From Hyphomicrobiales bacterium (lineage in GTDB: Bacteria; Pseudomonadota; Alphaproteobacteria; Rhizobiales; CAJQND01), in NCBI GenBank assembly GCA_028285595.1, contig JANQOW010000024.1, positions 1 to 52,139 on the forward strand: a DNA stretch of 52,139 nt. The letters are read 5' to 3'. The translations under genes were made by a program, and so were the position numbers. Positions 1-7,956 of the stretch are shown here, one piece after another (position 1 is the first letter of the stretch; the number at the start of each line of letters is the position of its first letter). The notes under the pieces are model-generated. The model worked only from the letters and a program-made list of their open reading frames with translations. It ran no database searches and was not told the DNA's origin.

Positions 1-1415
1 ATGGGCCCAACTGGGGCCGCGACGTGTTCGTGCCCATGGACGCCATCATTGGGGGCCAAGAGCGCATTGGACAGGGCTGGAAGATGTTGGTGACGGCCCT
101 GGCGGCGGGGCGCGGCATCATGCTGCCCGCCATGTCGGTGGCCGGCATGAAGGTGGCCGCCTATTCCACAGGGGCGTATGCGCGCGTGCGCGAGCAGTTC
201 AACATCCCCGTCTCCCGCTTTGAAGGCATTCAGGAGGTGGCTGCCCGCATTGCCGGCGATACCTACAAGATGGATGCCGCGCGGCGTCTTACCTTGCAGG
301 CATTGGATATGGGCGAGAAGCCCGCCGTGGTGTCTGCCATTATGAAGTATCACGCCACGGAGCGCATGCGCACCGCCACCAACGATGCGATGGACGTTCA
401 TTCCGGCAAGGCCGTGATCGATGGGCCAAAGAACTATCTGTCATCGGCGTACAGAGCCATTCCGATCGCCATCGCGGTGGAAGGGGCCAATATCATGACG
501 CGCTCGTTGATGATCTATGGCCAAGGCTCGATCCGCTGCCATCCCTTTATTCAGCGCGAGATGGAAGCGGCCCAGAACCCGGACCGGAGCCAAGGCGTTC
601 AGGACTTTGACGAAGCCCTGTTCAAGCATATGGGCTACACTTTGAAGACCATGTGGTTGGCCGGAGCACGGGCCTGGACCTTTGGCCTGGCATCGTCTTC
701 GCCCGTAAAGGGTCCCACGGCGCGCTATTTCAAGCAGATCAAGAGGCTCTCCGCCGCCCTTGCCCTGGTGAGCGAAAGCGCCATGGTGACCATGGGCGGC
801 GCCTTGAAGCGCAAGGAGATGATTTCGGCCAGGTTGGGCGATGCAATCTCTGAGCTTTATCTGGCAAGCGCGACCCTTAAACGCTTCCAGGACACCGGCC
901 AGCCGAAGGAAGATCTGCACCTGGTGCACTATGCGGCGCAATCCTCGCTCCATGCCGCCGAAACCGCCCTGAGCGAAGTCATCCGCAATTTCCCCATGCG
1001 CCCTGTAGGCTGGCTCCTGAAGGCGCTCGTCTCGCCGTTTGGTGTCCGCTGTGCCAAGCCGGGTGACGGATTGGCGCGCAAAACGTCGGACACCTTGTCT
1101 GAGCCGACCGCGGCGCGCGATCGGCTGACGGAAGGCATCTTTGTGGCCGACGACAGCGAACTGGGCCTTTTGGACCGCACGTTCCGGCTGATGGTCGAGT
1201 TGGAGCCGGTGAAGCAGAAAATGCGCAAAGCGCGGGTGAGAACAGCAGAAGAGGCCGAAGAAATGGGCCTTTTAACCGACAACGAAGCCGCCCGGATGGC
1301 CGAGGCCCTGTCTATGGTGCGTGAAGTTTGCCGGGTGGATGATTTTGCCCTGGAAGAGCTCACAGGCAAATCCAAGAGTGAGACCAAAAGGCGCAAAGCG
1401 AAGCAGGCAGCTTGA
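1..1415 (+). CDS. fadE: Acyl-CoA dehydrogenase FadE, C-terminal part (5' partial)
   Basis: This is the C-terminal part (about 470 codons, frame starting at base 3) of a long FadE-type acyl-CoA dehydrogenase, the flavoenzyme that makes trans-2-enoyl-CoA in the first step of beta-oxidation. The reading frame is open upstream of the first possible start, and the residues GRDVFVPMDAIIGG sit where the middle domain passes into the helical flavin-binding domain, so the gene begins outside the window. The tail from about residue 200 on matches the extra C-terminal domain (DUF1974) that separates FadE, usually about 750-820 residues, from short acyl-CoA dehydrogenases. fadI and fadJ follow on the same strand, which gives a complete core beta-oxidation set. 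The family call is firm; chain-length preference cannot be read. Confidence 0.9.
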   Translation, partial: GPNWGRDVFVPMDAIIGGQERIGQGWKMLVTALAAGRGIMLPAMSVAGMKVAAYSTGAYARVREQFNIPVSRFEGIQEVAARIAGDTYKMDAARRLTLQALDMGEKPAVVSAIMKYHATERMRTATNDAMDVHSGKAVIDGPKNYLSSAYRAIPIAIAVEGANIMTRSLMIYGQGSIRCHPFIQREMEAAQNPDRSQGVQDFDEALFKHMGYTLKTMWLAGARAWTFGLASSSPVKGPTARYFKQIKRLSAALALVSESAMVTMGGALKRKEMISARLGDAISELYLASATLKRFQDTGQPKEDLHLVHYAAQSSLHAAETALSEVIRNFPMRPVGWLLKALVSPFGVRCAKPGDGLARKTSDTLSEPTAARDRLTEGIFVADDSELGLLDRTFRLMVELEPVKQKMRKARVRTAEEAEEMGLLTDNEAARMAEALSMVREVCRVDDFALEELTGKSKSETKRRKAKQAA

Positions 1416-1458
1416 GTTTATCAGGACGGCCACAACGAGAACCTAAGGAGCACGGCAC

Positions 1459-2799
1459 ATGGCCTCGAAACCGACCGCCAAACCGCGGCGCACGGCAAAA
1501 GCCAAGAGTTTGGAGAGCACCGGACAGCCCGTTTACATTGTCGACGGTGCCCGCACTCCGTTTCTGAAAGCCCAATCAGGGCCTGGCCCCTTCACGCCGG
1601 TTGATCTGGCCGTGCAGGCCGGTCGCCCTCTCCTGCTGCGCCAATCGTTTGACCCACGTGAATTCGACGATGTTATTCTGGGGTGTGTCAACGTCCATCC
1701 AGATGAGGTCAACCCTGGCCGTGTGGCGGCGTTGCGCCTTGGTTGTGGCGCGGAGGTGCCCGGCTGGACCGTGCAACGGAACTGCGCCTCCGGCATGCAA
1801 TCGATCGACACGGCCTACCGTTACATCGCTGATGGGGGTGCAGATCTCATCTTGGCCGGCGGTACGGAAGCGCTCTCTCATGCTCCTCTCCTCTTTAAGG
1901 AGGATGCCGTGGGTTGGTTCGGGGAGTTCTTCGCAGCCAAGTCTACGGGCCAGAAACTCCAAGCGCTCTCGAACCTGAAGCCAGGCTATTTTGCCCCCTC
2001 CATCGGAATCCTGCGCGGGCTGAAAGATCCCGTCGTAAAGCTCTCCATGGGCGCAACAGCGGAGAAGCTCGGCCATCTTTTCGGCGTGACCCGGACGGAT
2101 GCAGACAGCTTTGCCATTCAAAGCCATGACCGTTTGGCCAAATCCACCAAAGAGGGCCACATCGAGGAGATGCACCCGATCATTGGCGATAACGGCAAGG
2201 TCTATGACCATGACGACGGCGTGCGCCCCGGCAATTCTCTGGAGAAGCTGGCCAAGCTGAAACCTGCTTTTGAAAAGCCCTTTGGCAAAGTCACACCCGG
2301 CAACTCCTCACAGATCACCGATGGCGGTTGCTGGACCATTTTGGCGTCCGACGCCGCGGTCAGGAAATACGGCCTTAAGCCCATGGCCCGAATAGTCGAC
2401 AGTGAGTGGGCCTCATGCGATCCGTCCGTTATGGGCTTTGGACCGGTGATCTCGTCGACACCTATCTTGAAGCGCCATGGTCTGACCATGAAGCAGGTTG
2501 GCGCCTGGGAGATCAATGAAGCCTTCGCCGCGCAGGTGCTGGCCTGCCTTAGAGCCTGGAACGATGCTTGGTTCTGCGAGAACATTCTTGGTCTCGAAGA
2601 GCCTTTTGGCGAGATCGATCAGGCGAGACTGAACATTGACGGCGGGGCGATCAGCCTCGGTCACCCGGTGGGCACGTCAGGCAACCGGATCACCCTGCAC
2701 CTGATCCATGCCATGCGCAGGCTGGGGGCGAAGCACGGTATCGCCACAGAGTGTATTGGCGGCGGCATGGGCGGCGCCATGCTCTTGGAAATCATGTAA
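1459..2799 (+). CDS. fadI: Acetyl-CoA C-acyltransferase (FadI-type thiolase)
   Basis: This 446-residue thiolase performs the last step of beta-oxidation, cleaving 3-ketoacyl-CoA with CoA. The nucleophile is Cys109 in the motif NCASGMQS. The histidine motif GHPVGTSGNR and the C-terminal cysteine in CIGGGMGG complete the catalytic set. The first 25 residues are a Lys/Arg-rich extension not needed by the fold, but the ATG at 1459 follows AAGGAG at a fitting distance and is kept. The gene lies 43 bp after fadE and 21 bp before fadJ, so co-transcription is likely. The length and the pairing with a FadJ-like multifunctional protein favour the FadI type over an acetoacetyl-CoA thiolase of PHB synthesis. 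Confidence 0.92.
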   Translation: MASKPTAKPRRTAKAKSLESTGQPVYIVDGARTPFLKAQSGPGPFTPVDLAVQAGRPLLLRQSFDPREFDDVILGCVNVHPDEVNPGRVAALRLGCGAEVPGWTVQRNCASGMQSIDTAYRYIADGGADLILAGGTEALSHAPLLFKEDAVGWFGEFFAAKSTGQKLQALSNLKPGYFAPSIGILRGLKDPVVKLSMGATAEKLGHLFGVTRTDADSFAIQSHDRLAKSTKEGHIEEMHPIIGDNGKVYDHDDGVRPGNSLEKLAKLKPAFEKPFGKVTPGNSSQITDGGCWTILASDAAVRKYGLKPMARIVDSEWASCDPSVMGFGPVISSTPILKRHGLTMKQVGAWEINEAFAAQVLACLRAWNDAWFCENILGLEEPFGEIDQARLNIDGGAISLGHPVGTSGNRITLHLIHAMRRLGAKHGIATECIGGGMGGAMLLEIM

Positions 2800-2820
2800 C
2801 GGCGGCGGGAAGGAACGATC

Positions 2821-4959
2821 ATGCGAGAAATTGTTGAAGCCCGCGCTGAGGCCCTGGAACGGTTGGAACATGACCCGATCTATCTGGGGGTCGGTGTCGC
2901 CAAGCAGCCGAAACCGCTGGCCGCCCTGAAGCTGGAGCATTGGCGCTGTTATCAGGATGAGCAGAAAGTGGTTTGGGCGATCCTCGACCGCAAGGGCTCT
3001 TCGGCCAACACCCTGTCTGAGCCCGTGTTCAGAGAGTTTGAGACCCTCTTGGGTGTGGTGGAGAAGATGCAGCCCACTGCACTGGTGTTCCGTTCCGCCA
3101 AGAAGAGCGGCTTCATCATGGGCGCGGAGATCAGCGAATTTGTCGACATGACCGAAGATGCCCGGGTGAAGGACATGCTGGAGCACGCGCTTGGCGTTCT
3201 GGACCGCCTGGAGCGCCTCTCCTTCCCGACGATAGCGGCCATTCACGGCTTCTGCCTAGGCGGCGGATTGGAGTTCGCGCTCGCCTGCAAGTACCGTATC
3301 TGCACGGACACGGCACGCTTCGGCTTCCCGGAAGTTCTCCTCGGTCTCCACCCCGGTCTCGCGGGCACCTGGCGCACGCTCAAGCTGGCCGACGCCGACA
3401 AGGGCGTGGAAATGATGCTCAGCGGGCGCACGCTCTATGCCAAGCAAGCCAAGAATATGGGCATCGTGGATGCCATGACCCAAGAGCGCCACATGGCCGA
3501 AGCCATCGATTGGGCCATTAAGGGCAAGCTCAAAGTGCGCCGCGAGCTGACCACCAAAGGCAAAGCCATGACCTTTGGTCCGGCCCGTTCGCTGATCGCA
3601 ATGCAGATGGAAAAGGAGGTGGCCAAGAAGGCCAAGCGACACCACTACCCAGCGCCTTACGCCATGATTGAGCTGTGGCGCGAGCACGGCGGCGATCTTC
3701 GCGACATGCGCAAAGCTGAAACGGAGAGCTTTGCGCGCCTGATGACAGGGGACACTTCCAAGAACCTGGTGCGCGCCTTCTTCCTGCGCGAAGGTCTAAA
3801 GGAAAACGGTAAAGGCACCGAGCACGCGATCAAGCATGTGCACGTGATTGGCGCCGGCGTGATGGGCGGCGACATAGCCGCCTGGTCGGCTCTGCGCGGC
3901 TACAAGGTGACGCTGCAAGACATGAAGCCGGACCTGATCGCGCCGGCCATAAAGCGTGCGCGCAAGCTGTTTAAGCGCAGATTGCGCCGCCCTGGAGATG
4001 CCACGGCAGCCATGGACCGGTTGATCCCGGATCTGACCGGAGACGGCGCCCGGAAAGCTGACCTTATCATCGAAGCCGTGACAGAGCGGCCCGAGATCAA
4101 AAAGCTCGTATACGCCCAGTGCGAAGAACGGATGAAACCGGGCACGCTGCTGGCCACCAACACCTCATCTATCCTGTTGGAAACCTTGGCTGAGGGCCTG
4201 AAAGCGCCGCAGAATTTTGTGGGCATTCACTTCTTCAACCCTGTCGCCAAGATGCCGCTGGTTGAAGTGGTCACTCACGACAAGCTGGACGACACCGTCT
4301 TGGCGCGCACCATGGCTTGGGTGGCCGACATCGACAAACTGCCGCTGACCGTCAAGTCCCTCCCCGGGTTCCTGGTGAACCGGACGCTCACGCCCTACAT
4401 GATGGAAGCCTTCGTCGCCATGGACGAGGGCATTAAACCTGAGGTCATTGATGCCGCGGCCGAAGAATTCGGCATGCCTATGGGGCCGATCGAACTGGCC
4501 GATCAGGTTGGTTTGGATGTGGCGATGCATGTGGCCAAAGTGCTGAAAGACGATCTTGGCGAGACTTTTCCGGATATCCCCACCTGGTTTGACCGCAAGG
4601 TGAAAGCAGGCAACCTGGGGAAGAAAACCGGCAAAGGCATCTATCAGTTCGACAAGGACGGCAAGCCGGACAAGCAGGCGGTGGAGGATGCCCCTGACCA
4701 AGAGCTGCAGGACAGACTGATCCTGCCGCTGCTCAACGCTTGCGTGGCGTGCATGCGCAAAGGTGTGGTGACCGATAAGGATCAATGCGACGGTGGTATC
4801 ATCTTCGGCACCGGCTTTGCTCCCTTTCGCGGGGGTCCGATGAATTATATCGCCCGGCGCGGCGCCAAGGATATTGTAGACCAGTTGGAGCGCCTGGCAC
4901 GGCGTCATGGCGACAGGTTTCTGCCGGATCCGGGTTGGGACGATCTGCTGGAAGAGTGA
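2821..4959 (+). CDS. fadJ: Bifunctional enoyl-CoA hydratase / 3-hydroxyacyl-CoA dehydrogenase
   Basis: This 712-residue multifunctional beta-oxidation protein hydrates trans-2-enoyl-CoA and oxidises the 3-hydroxyacyl-CoA with NAD. The crotonase domain covers about residues 1-215, with Glu151 in GGGLEFALA and Glu171 in FPEVLLG as the expected catalytic pair. A Rossmann motif GAGVMGG (about 344-350) opens the dehydrogenase domain. The catalytic His is in GIHFFNPVAKMPLVE, and two C-terminal helical domains follow up to 712. The length fits FadJ/FadB (about 710-730). It is the alpha subunit expected to pair with the thiolase encoded just upstream. The start at 2821 follows GGAAGGAA. Confidence 0.93.
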   Translation: MREIVEARAEALERLEHDPIYLGVGVAKQPKPLAALKLEHWRCYQDEQKVVWAILDRKGSSANTLSEPVFREFETLLGVVEKMQPTALVFRSAKKSGFIMGAEISEFVDMTEDARVKDMLEHALGVLDRLERLSFPTIAAIHGFCLGGGLEFALACKYRICTDTARFGFPEVLLGLHPGLAGTWRTLKLADADKGVEMMLSGRTLYAKQAKNMGIVDAMTQERHMAEAIDWAIKGKLKVRRELTTKGKAMTFGPARSLIAMQMEKEVAKKAKRHHYPAPYAMIELWREHGGDLRDMRKAETESFARLMTGDTSKNLVRAFFLREGLKENGKGTEHAIKHVHVIGAGVMGGDIAAWSALRGYKVTLQDMKPDLIAPAIKRARKLFKRRLRRPGDATAAMDRLIPDLTGDGARKADLIIEAVTERPEIKKLVYAQCEERMKPGTLLATNTSSILLETLAEGLKAPQNFVGIHFFNPVAKMPLVEVVTHDKLDDTVLARTMAWVADIDKLPLTVKSLPGFLVNRTLTPYMMEAFVAMDEGIKPEVIDAAAEEFGMPMGPIELADQVGLDVAMHVAKVLKDDLGETFPDIPTWFDRKVKAGNLGKKTGKGIYQFDKDGKPDKQAVEDAPDQELQDRLILPLLNACVACMRKGVVTDKDQCDGGIIFGTGFAPFRGGPMNYIARRGAKDIVDQLERLARRHGDRFLPDPGWDDLLEE

Positions 4960-4961
4960 GG

Positions 4962-4975
4962 CCCGCTTTCGCGGG
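4962..4975. terminator. Small hairpin between fadJ and the convergent tRNA gene
   Basis: The arms CCCGC and GCGGG are separated by a four-base loop (GAAA on the minus strand), in the 23-bp gap between the fadJ stop and the tRNA 3' end. There is no real T-run on either strand, so it may be a weak terminator or an RNA-processing hairpin only. Confidence 0.3.
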
Positions 4976-4982
4976 GAAGAAA

Positions 4983-5059
4983 TGGTCGGAGCGGCGGGAT
5001 TCGAACCCACGACCCCCACACCCCCAGTGTGGTGCGCTACCGGGCTGCGCTACGCTCCG
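4983..5059 (-). tRNA. tRNA-Pro (anticodon GGG), CCA encoded
   Basis: A full cloverleaf reads on the minus strand. The acceptor arms CGGAGCG and CGCTCCG pair perfectly, with discriminator A and an encoded CCA. The anticodon stem CCACA/TGTGG carries the loop CTGGGGG, giving anticodon GGG. The T arm contains the invariant GGTTCGAATCC-type loop (GTTCGAAT). It decodes CCC/CCU proline codons. It faces fadJ tail to tail. Confidence 0.97.
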
Positions 5060-5121
5060 ACGTCCGCGCTAGATAGCCATGTTTTTAAGGGGACTCAAGG
5101 AGATTGTGAGCCAGTGCCTGT

Positions 5122-6147
5122 TTATCGCAGCTTTTCCAGAGCCGCCTCAAAGCACGCAGACACGGAAACATCCTTTCGCTCGGTGGCGCATTGTTCTGCG
5201 ATTTTCAGATCGTCCACCGTGTCATACTCCGCATAAGGGGCGATCAGCTCGCGCTCATCTCTATCAAGCGCATTGCCGAAGCGATCGATCTGGCCTTGCA
5301 GGTGCGGCCGGGCAGCCAGGAGCGCCTGACGCAACTCATCGCCCTTCAGGAAGTTGTCAGGCAGTTGGTCAAACGGGCCATCCAGGTAGTTGTTGACCTC
5401 GGCGTTGGCGCGGTAGATGCCGATCAGGATTTTCCGCTCGGGCGCTCCTTCCTTCAAGAAGGCAAACCCCGTACGCCAACCAATGAGCGTCTGTTTCAGA
5501 GACTTCGCGCCAACGAGTTCGTCGGCAACCGGCACCGTTTCATCCAGCACGTAGTGAAATCTCTTGGCCGCCCTATCGAAGATCAGAAAGAAACGGATCC
5601 CGGATTCATCAAACACCGGCCCAAGGTAGGTCTCCTCCGCGCGTACAACACCTTCCGGCGGTTTGACGGCCGACAAGTCGTTGAGCTCAAACACGACCGC
5701 TTTGTCCCCAGCGCTAATCCGGTACGAAAGCGCGCTAAGTTTCTCGACCTTCACCCCCTGCTCTTTTCCAATCTGGCCGCCATAGTCTTTCTGATCGCGA
5801 GCCCAGGGTGTGGACGCGCGGAAGTAGACGAAGTTGATCAATCCTTCGTCACGGGCGCCCACATCCAACCGGATGTTGCCGGCATATTTGACGCCGTTTT
5901 GGAAGAAGTAGAAGTAATAGTAGTTCTCGGTTGGATAGACCGTAACCCGGTCCGGAAGGGCGCTGAGAACATGACGGAAAACACCTCCCGCGTCATCGAG
6001 ATCCAACGCGGATGCACGCTGGCGCGCCGTCACGAACTGTTCGTTTGTAAAGACCTGTGGCCCCTTATCGGCGGCGCCAAGCGTGGACGGAGCGCCAAGA
6101 TGCACCAGAAACATCGCAGAAATCAGCAGGCGCAAACGGCTACGCAT
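5122..6147 (-). CDS. Secreted protein of unknown function
   Basis: This 341-residue protein is not recognised. The start at 6147 was chosen because it begins a clean signal peptide (MRSRLRLLISAMFLVHLG, probable cleavage after the Ala pair near residue 25); the frame is open for 26 more codons upstream, but those residues are not signal-like. The mature part is mixed alpha/beta with an aromatic stretch (ENYYYFYFFQNG, about residue 75) and a run of beta-type segments to about 200. Only two cysteines are seen, both near the C-terminus, which could form a disulfide. It ends 62 bp from the tRNA gene. An exported periplasmic protein is the safest reading. Confidence 0.7.
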   Translation of the reverse strand: MRSRLRLLISAMFLVHLGAPSTLGAADKGPQVFTNEQFVTARQRASALDLDDAGGVFRHVLSALPDRVTVYPTENYYYFYFFQNGVKYAGNIRLDVGARDEGLINFVYFRASTPWARDQKDYGGQIGKEQGVKVEKLSALSYRISAGDKAVVFELNDLSAVKPPEGVVRAEETYLGPVFDESGIRFFLIFDRAAKRFHYVLDETVPVADELVGAKSLKQTLIGWRTGFAFLKEGAPERKILIGIYRANAEVNNYLDGPFDQLPDNFLKGDELRQALLAARPHLQGQIDRFGNALDRDERELIAPYAEYDTVDDLKIAEQCATERKDVSVSACFEAALEKLR

Positions 6148-6245
6148 TTCGAAAACTCTTAAGTGCCAGAGAAAACAACGGTCAGAGGAAAAACAGCAAT
6201 GGCCCCCCGGGGCCCGGAGAGCCATTGCCCATATTCATCGCTCAC

Positions 6246-6575
6246 CTAGAGGACCAGAATAAACCGTGGTCCGTAATAGCGGCGGCGGTAGTAGTAACGT
6301 CTGCGACGCCACCGGCGGCTCCGCCACCTGCGATGACGGCGACGATAACGCCTGCGCCGTCTCCACCTGCGGCTTCTGCCGCGTCCGTGATGCGCTTCAG
6401 CCGGTGTAGACAGACTCACACCAGCAACAACCACAGCAACGGCCGCCAAGCCGCCTGCGAGCAGCATGCGCCGTCCAGCATTTGGCGTGTCGCTAAGTTC
6501 GGTGCCGTCGGCGCCGAAGCAAGCACGCAACCACTGAATGACGCGCTCCTTCAACTCTGTCAGTCGTACATTCAT
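6246..6575 (-). CDS. Small Arg/Tyr-rich protein with internal hydrophobic segment
   Basis: This 109-residue protein has a soluble N-terminus of about 35 residues, one hydrophobic segment (MLLAGGLAAVAVVVAGVSL, about 38-56), a signal-peptidase-like AEA|HH site, and a tail of about 45 residues that is mostly Arg, Trp, Tyr and His. Start 6575 was taken over the longer 6608 because AAGGACAGG lies just before it. The tail is strongly basic, so it may bind nucleic acid, polysaccharide or membrane surface if exported. A twin-Arg pair precedes the hydrophobic segment, but the full Tat motif is not present. No family is recognised. Confidence 0.6.
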   Translation of the reverse strand: MNVRLTELKERVIQWLRACFGADGTELSDTPNAGRRMLLAGGLAAVAVVVAGVSLSTPAEAHHGRGRSRRWRRRRRYRRRHRRWRSRRWRRRRYYYRRRYYGPRFILVL

Positions 6576-6742
6576 CGGTACCTGTCCTTCTTTCAGGCAC
6601 CCCCTCATGTGTTCAGGTTAACAATATCTTAGAGAAATTCAACCGAATTGAGACAAGAATTAGATCAACAAAGTCAATTGCATAGCTATATTTTCCTCAA
6701 ATTATGTCTTTTCGAGTAGTGATCGAACGCTATGGCTGGCCT

Positions 6743-6765
6743 TGTGATTTGAGATTGAAATCACA
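6743..6765. promoter_or_regulatory. Inverted repeat before the flavodoxin-like gene (possible operator)
   Basis: The arms TGTGATTT (6743-6750) and AAATCACA (6758-6765) are perfect reverse complements separated by 7 bases. The repeat ends 45 bp before the start at 6811, in AT-rich DNA, which is the usual place for an operator. No T-run follows it. The spacing is wrong for a classical CRP site. Confidence 0.45.
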
Positions 6766-6810
6766 TCCTTAGCGCAGTCTAATTCGGTTCATCAGAATCA
6801 AGGTCAACCT

Positions 6811-7278
6811 ATGCCCCCCAAGACCCTACTCATTGTGGGACATGTTCCCTCACCCAACACGCAAGTCCTGCGCGATGCGGTTGAGCGAGGTGCGCACCAT
6901 CCCGACATAGGCGGGGTTTCGGTGGACGCCCGCAGCCCCTTCGATACAGAGCCAGATCACGTGAAACGCGCCGACGCGATCGTGCTCGGCACCACCGAAA
7001 ACCTTGGCTACATGAGCGGTGCGCTCAAAGATTTTTTCGACCGGATCTATTACCCTTGCCTTGAAGAAACCGAGGCCAAACCGTTTGCTCTGTACGTGCG
7101 CGCCGGCATGGACGGGACAGGAACCATGCGGGCGGTGGATTCGATCACCACGGGCCTGCGCTGGAAAGCGGTACGAGAACACCTGTTGTGCCGAGGCGAA
7201 TATCAAGACCGGTTTGAGACCGATTGCGAGGAGCTGGGTATGTTCATGGCGGCAGGTCTTGAGGCCGGCGTCTTTTAA
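6811..7278 (+). CDS. Flavodoxin / NAD(P)H-dependent FMN reductase-like protein
   Basis: This 155-residue protein has a flavodoxin-like fold. An N-terminal beta strand (KTLLIVGH) is followed by a phosphate-binding-type turn (SPNTQVLRDAV). A second strand (ADAIVLGTTENLGYMSG, about 51-67) carries the Gly/Tyr pattern of FMN-binding loops, and ALKDFFDRIYYPCL fits the helix of flavodoxin-like reductases. A third strand is FALYVRAGMDG. It probably binds FMN and moves electrons or reduces quinones. It stands apart (78 bp) from the HD-domain gene that follows on the same strand, so co-transcription is possible but not certain. Confidence 0.7.
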   Translation: MPPKTLLIVGHVPSPNTQVLRDAVERGAHHPDIGGVSVDARSPFDTEPDHVKRADAIVLGTTENLGYMSGALKDFFDRIYYPCLEETEAKPFALYVRAGMDGTGTMRAVDSITTGLRWKAVREHLLCRGEYQDRFETDCEELGMFMAAGLEAGVF

Positions 7279-7356
7279 GGTGCAAATTTTTTGATGGACA
7301 CAAGCCCCGTTTTCGATTGAGTAGGGGCAGGTTGCCAGCGCGCGAGGAGATCAGAC

Positions 7357-7956
7357 ATGGAAACAGTTTCCTTCACACAGATGAAAGACGGCACTCAGGA
7401 AGACTATGAGTTCTTGCATGAGAAAGAAGAAGGCTACCTGAACGGCACAGCAGACCGTTTGCTGAAAGAGCTGGCCCGACAGGGCGAAGAGACCCTGGAA
7501 GGCTACAAGATCACCCGGCTGGAACACGGCCTTCAATCGGCCACCCGTGCAGAGCGGGAAGGCGCGGACATTGATTGGATTGTCTCGGCCCTCTTGCATG
7601 ACATTGGCGATGCGCTCGCTCCGCAAAACCACGACCGCATGGCTGCGGAGATCATTCGGCCCTTTGTGCGCGAGGAATGTGCTTGGGTGGTGGAGCACCA
7701 TGGATTGTTCCAAACCTATTACTACGGCCATCACTATGGCTGGGACCGCAATGCGCGCGACAAGTTCAAGGGCCATCCCCACTACCAGGCCTGCGCGGAC
7801 TTCTGCGAACGCTGGGATCAGTCATCCTTTGACCCCGGCTACGAGAGTGAGAACCTGGAGCACTTTGCTCCCATGGTGCGCGAAGTGTTTGCCCGTAAAG
7901 CCTATGACGCAGACGTTGTGCAGGACGGTGTTGCCAAGGGTCTGCCACCGCTTTGA
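7357..7956 (+). CDS. HD-domain protein, possible diiron oxygenase (PhnZ-like) or phosphohydrolase
   Basis: This 199-residue HD-domain protein shows the ligand pattern H57 (LEHGLQSA), H81-D82 (LLHDIGD), H92, H114/H115 (EHHGLF) and D154 (ERWDQS). That spacing fits the predicted HD phosphohydrolases of COG4341 and also the diiron HD oxygenases such as PhnZ (aminophosphonate cleavage). The phrase HGLQSATRAEREGAD just before HD resembles PhnZ-type proteins. A start preceded by GCGAGGAG supports 7357. The next gene starts inside the stop codon, so the two proteins are probably made together. Substrate and chemistry are open; no other phosphonate gene lies nearby. Confidence 0.75.
   Translation: METVSFTQMKDGTQEDYEFLHEKEEGYLNGTADRLLKELARQGEETLEGYKITRLEHGLQSATRAEREGADIDWIVSALLHDIGDALAPQNHDRMAAEIIRPFVREECAWVVEHHGLFQTYYYGHHYGWDRNARDKFKGHPHYQACADFCERWDQSSFDPGYESENLEHFAPMVREVFARKAYDADVVQDGVAKGLPPL

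Noticed and set aside
5191-6162. 323-codon plus-strand frame
   Set aside because: It is antisense to the secreted protein, which has a signal peptide and a plausible start; the plus frame does not.
6743-6765. CRP-type binding site
   Set aside because: The half-sites TGTGA and TCACA are 13 bases apart, whereas CRP sites have 6 between them.
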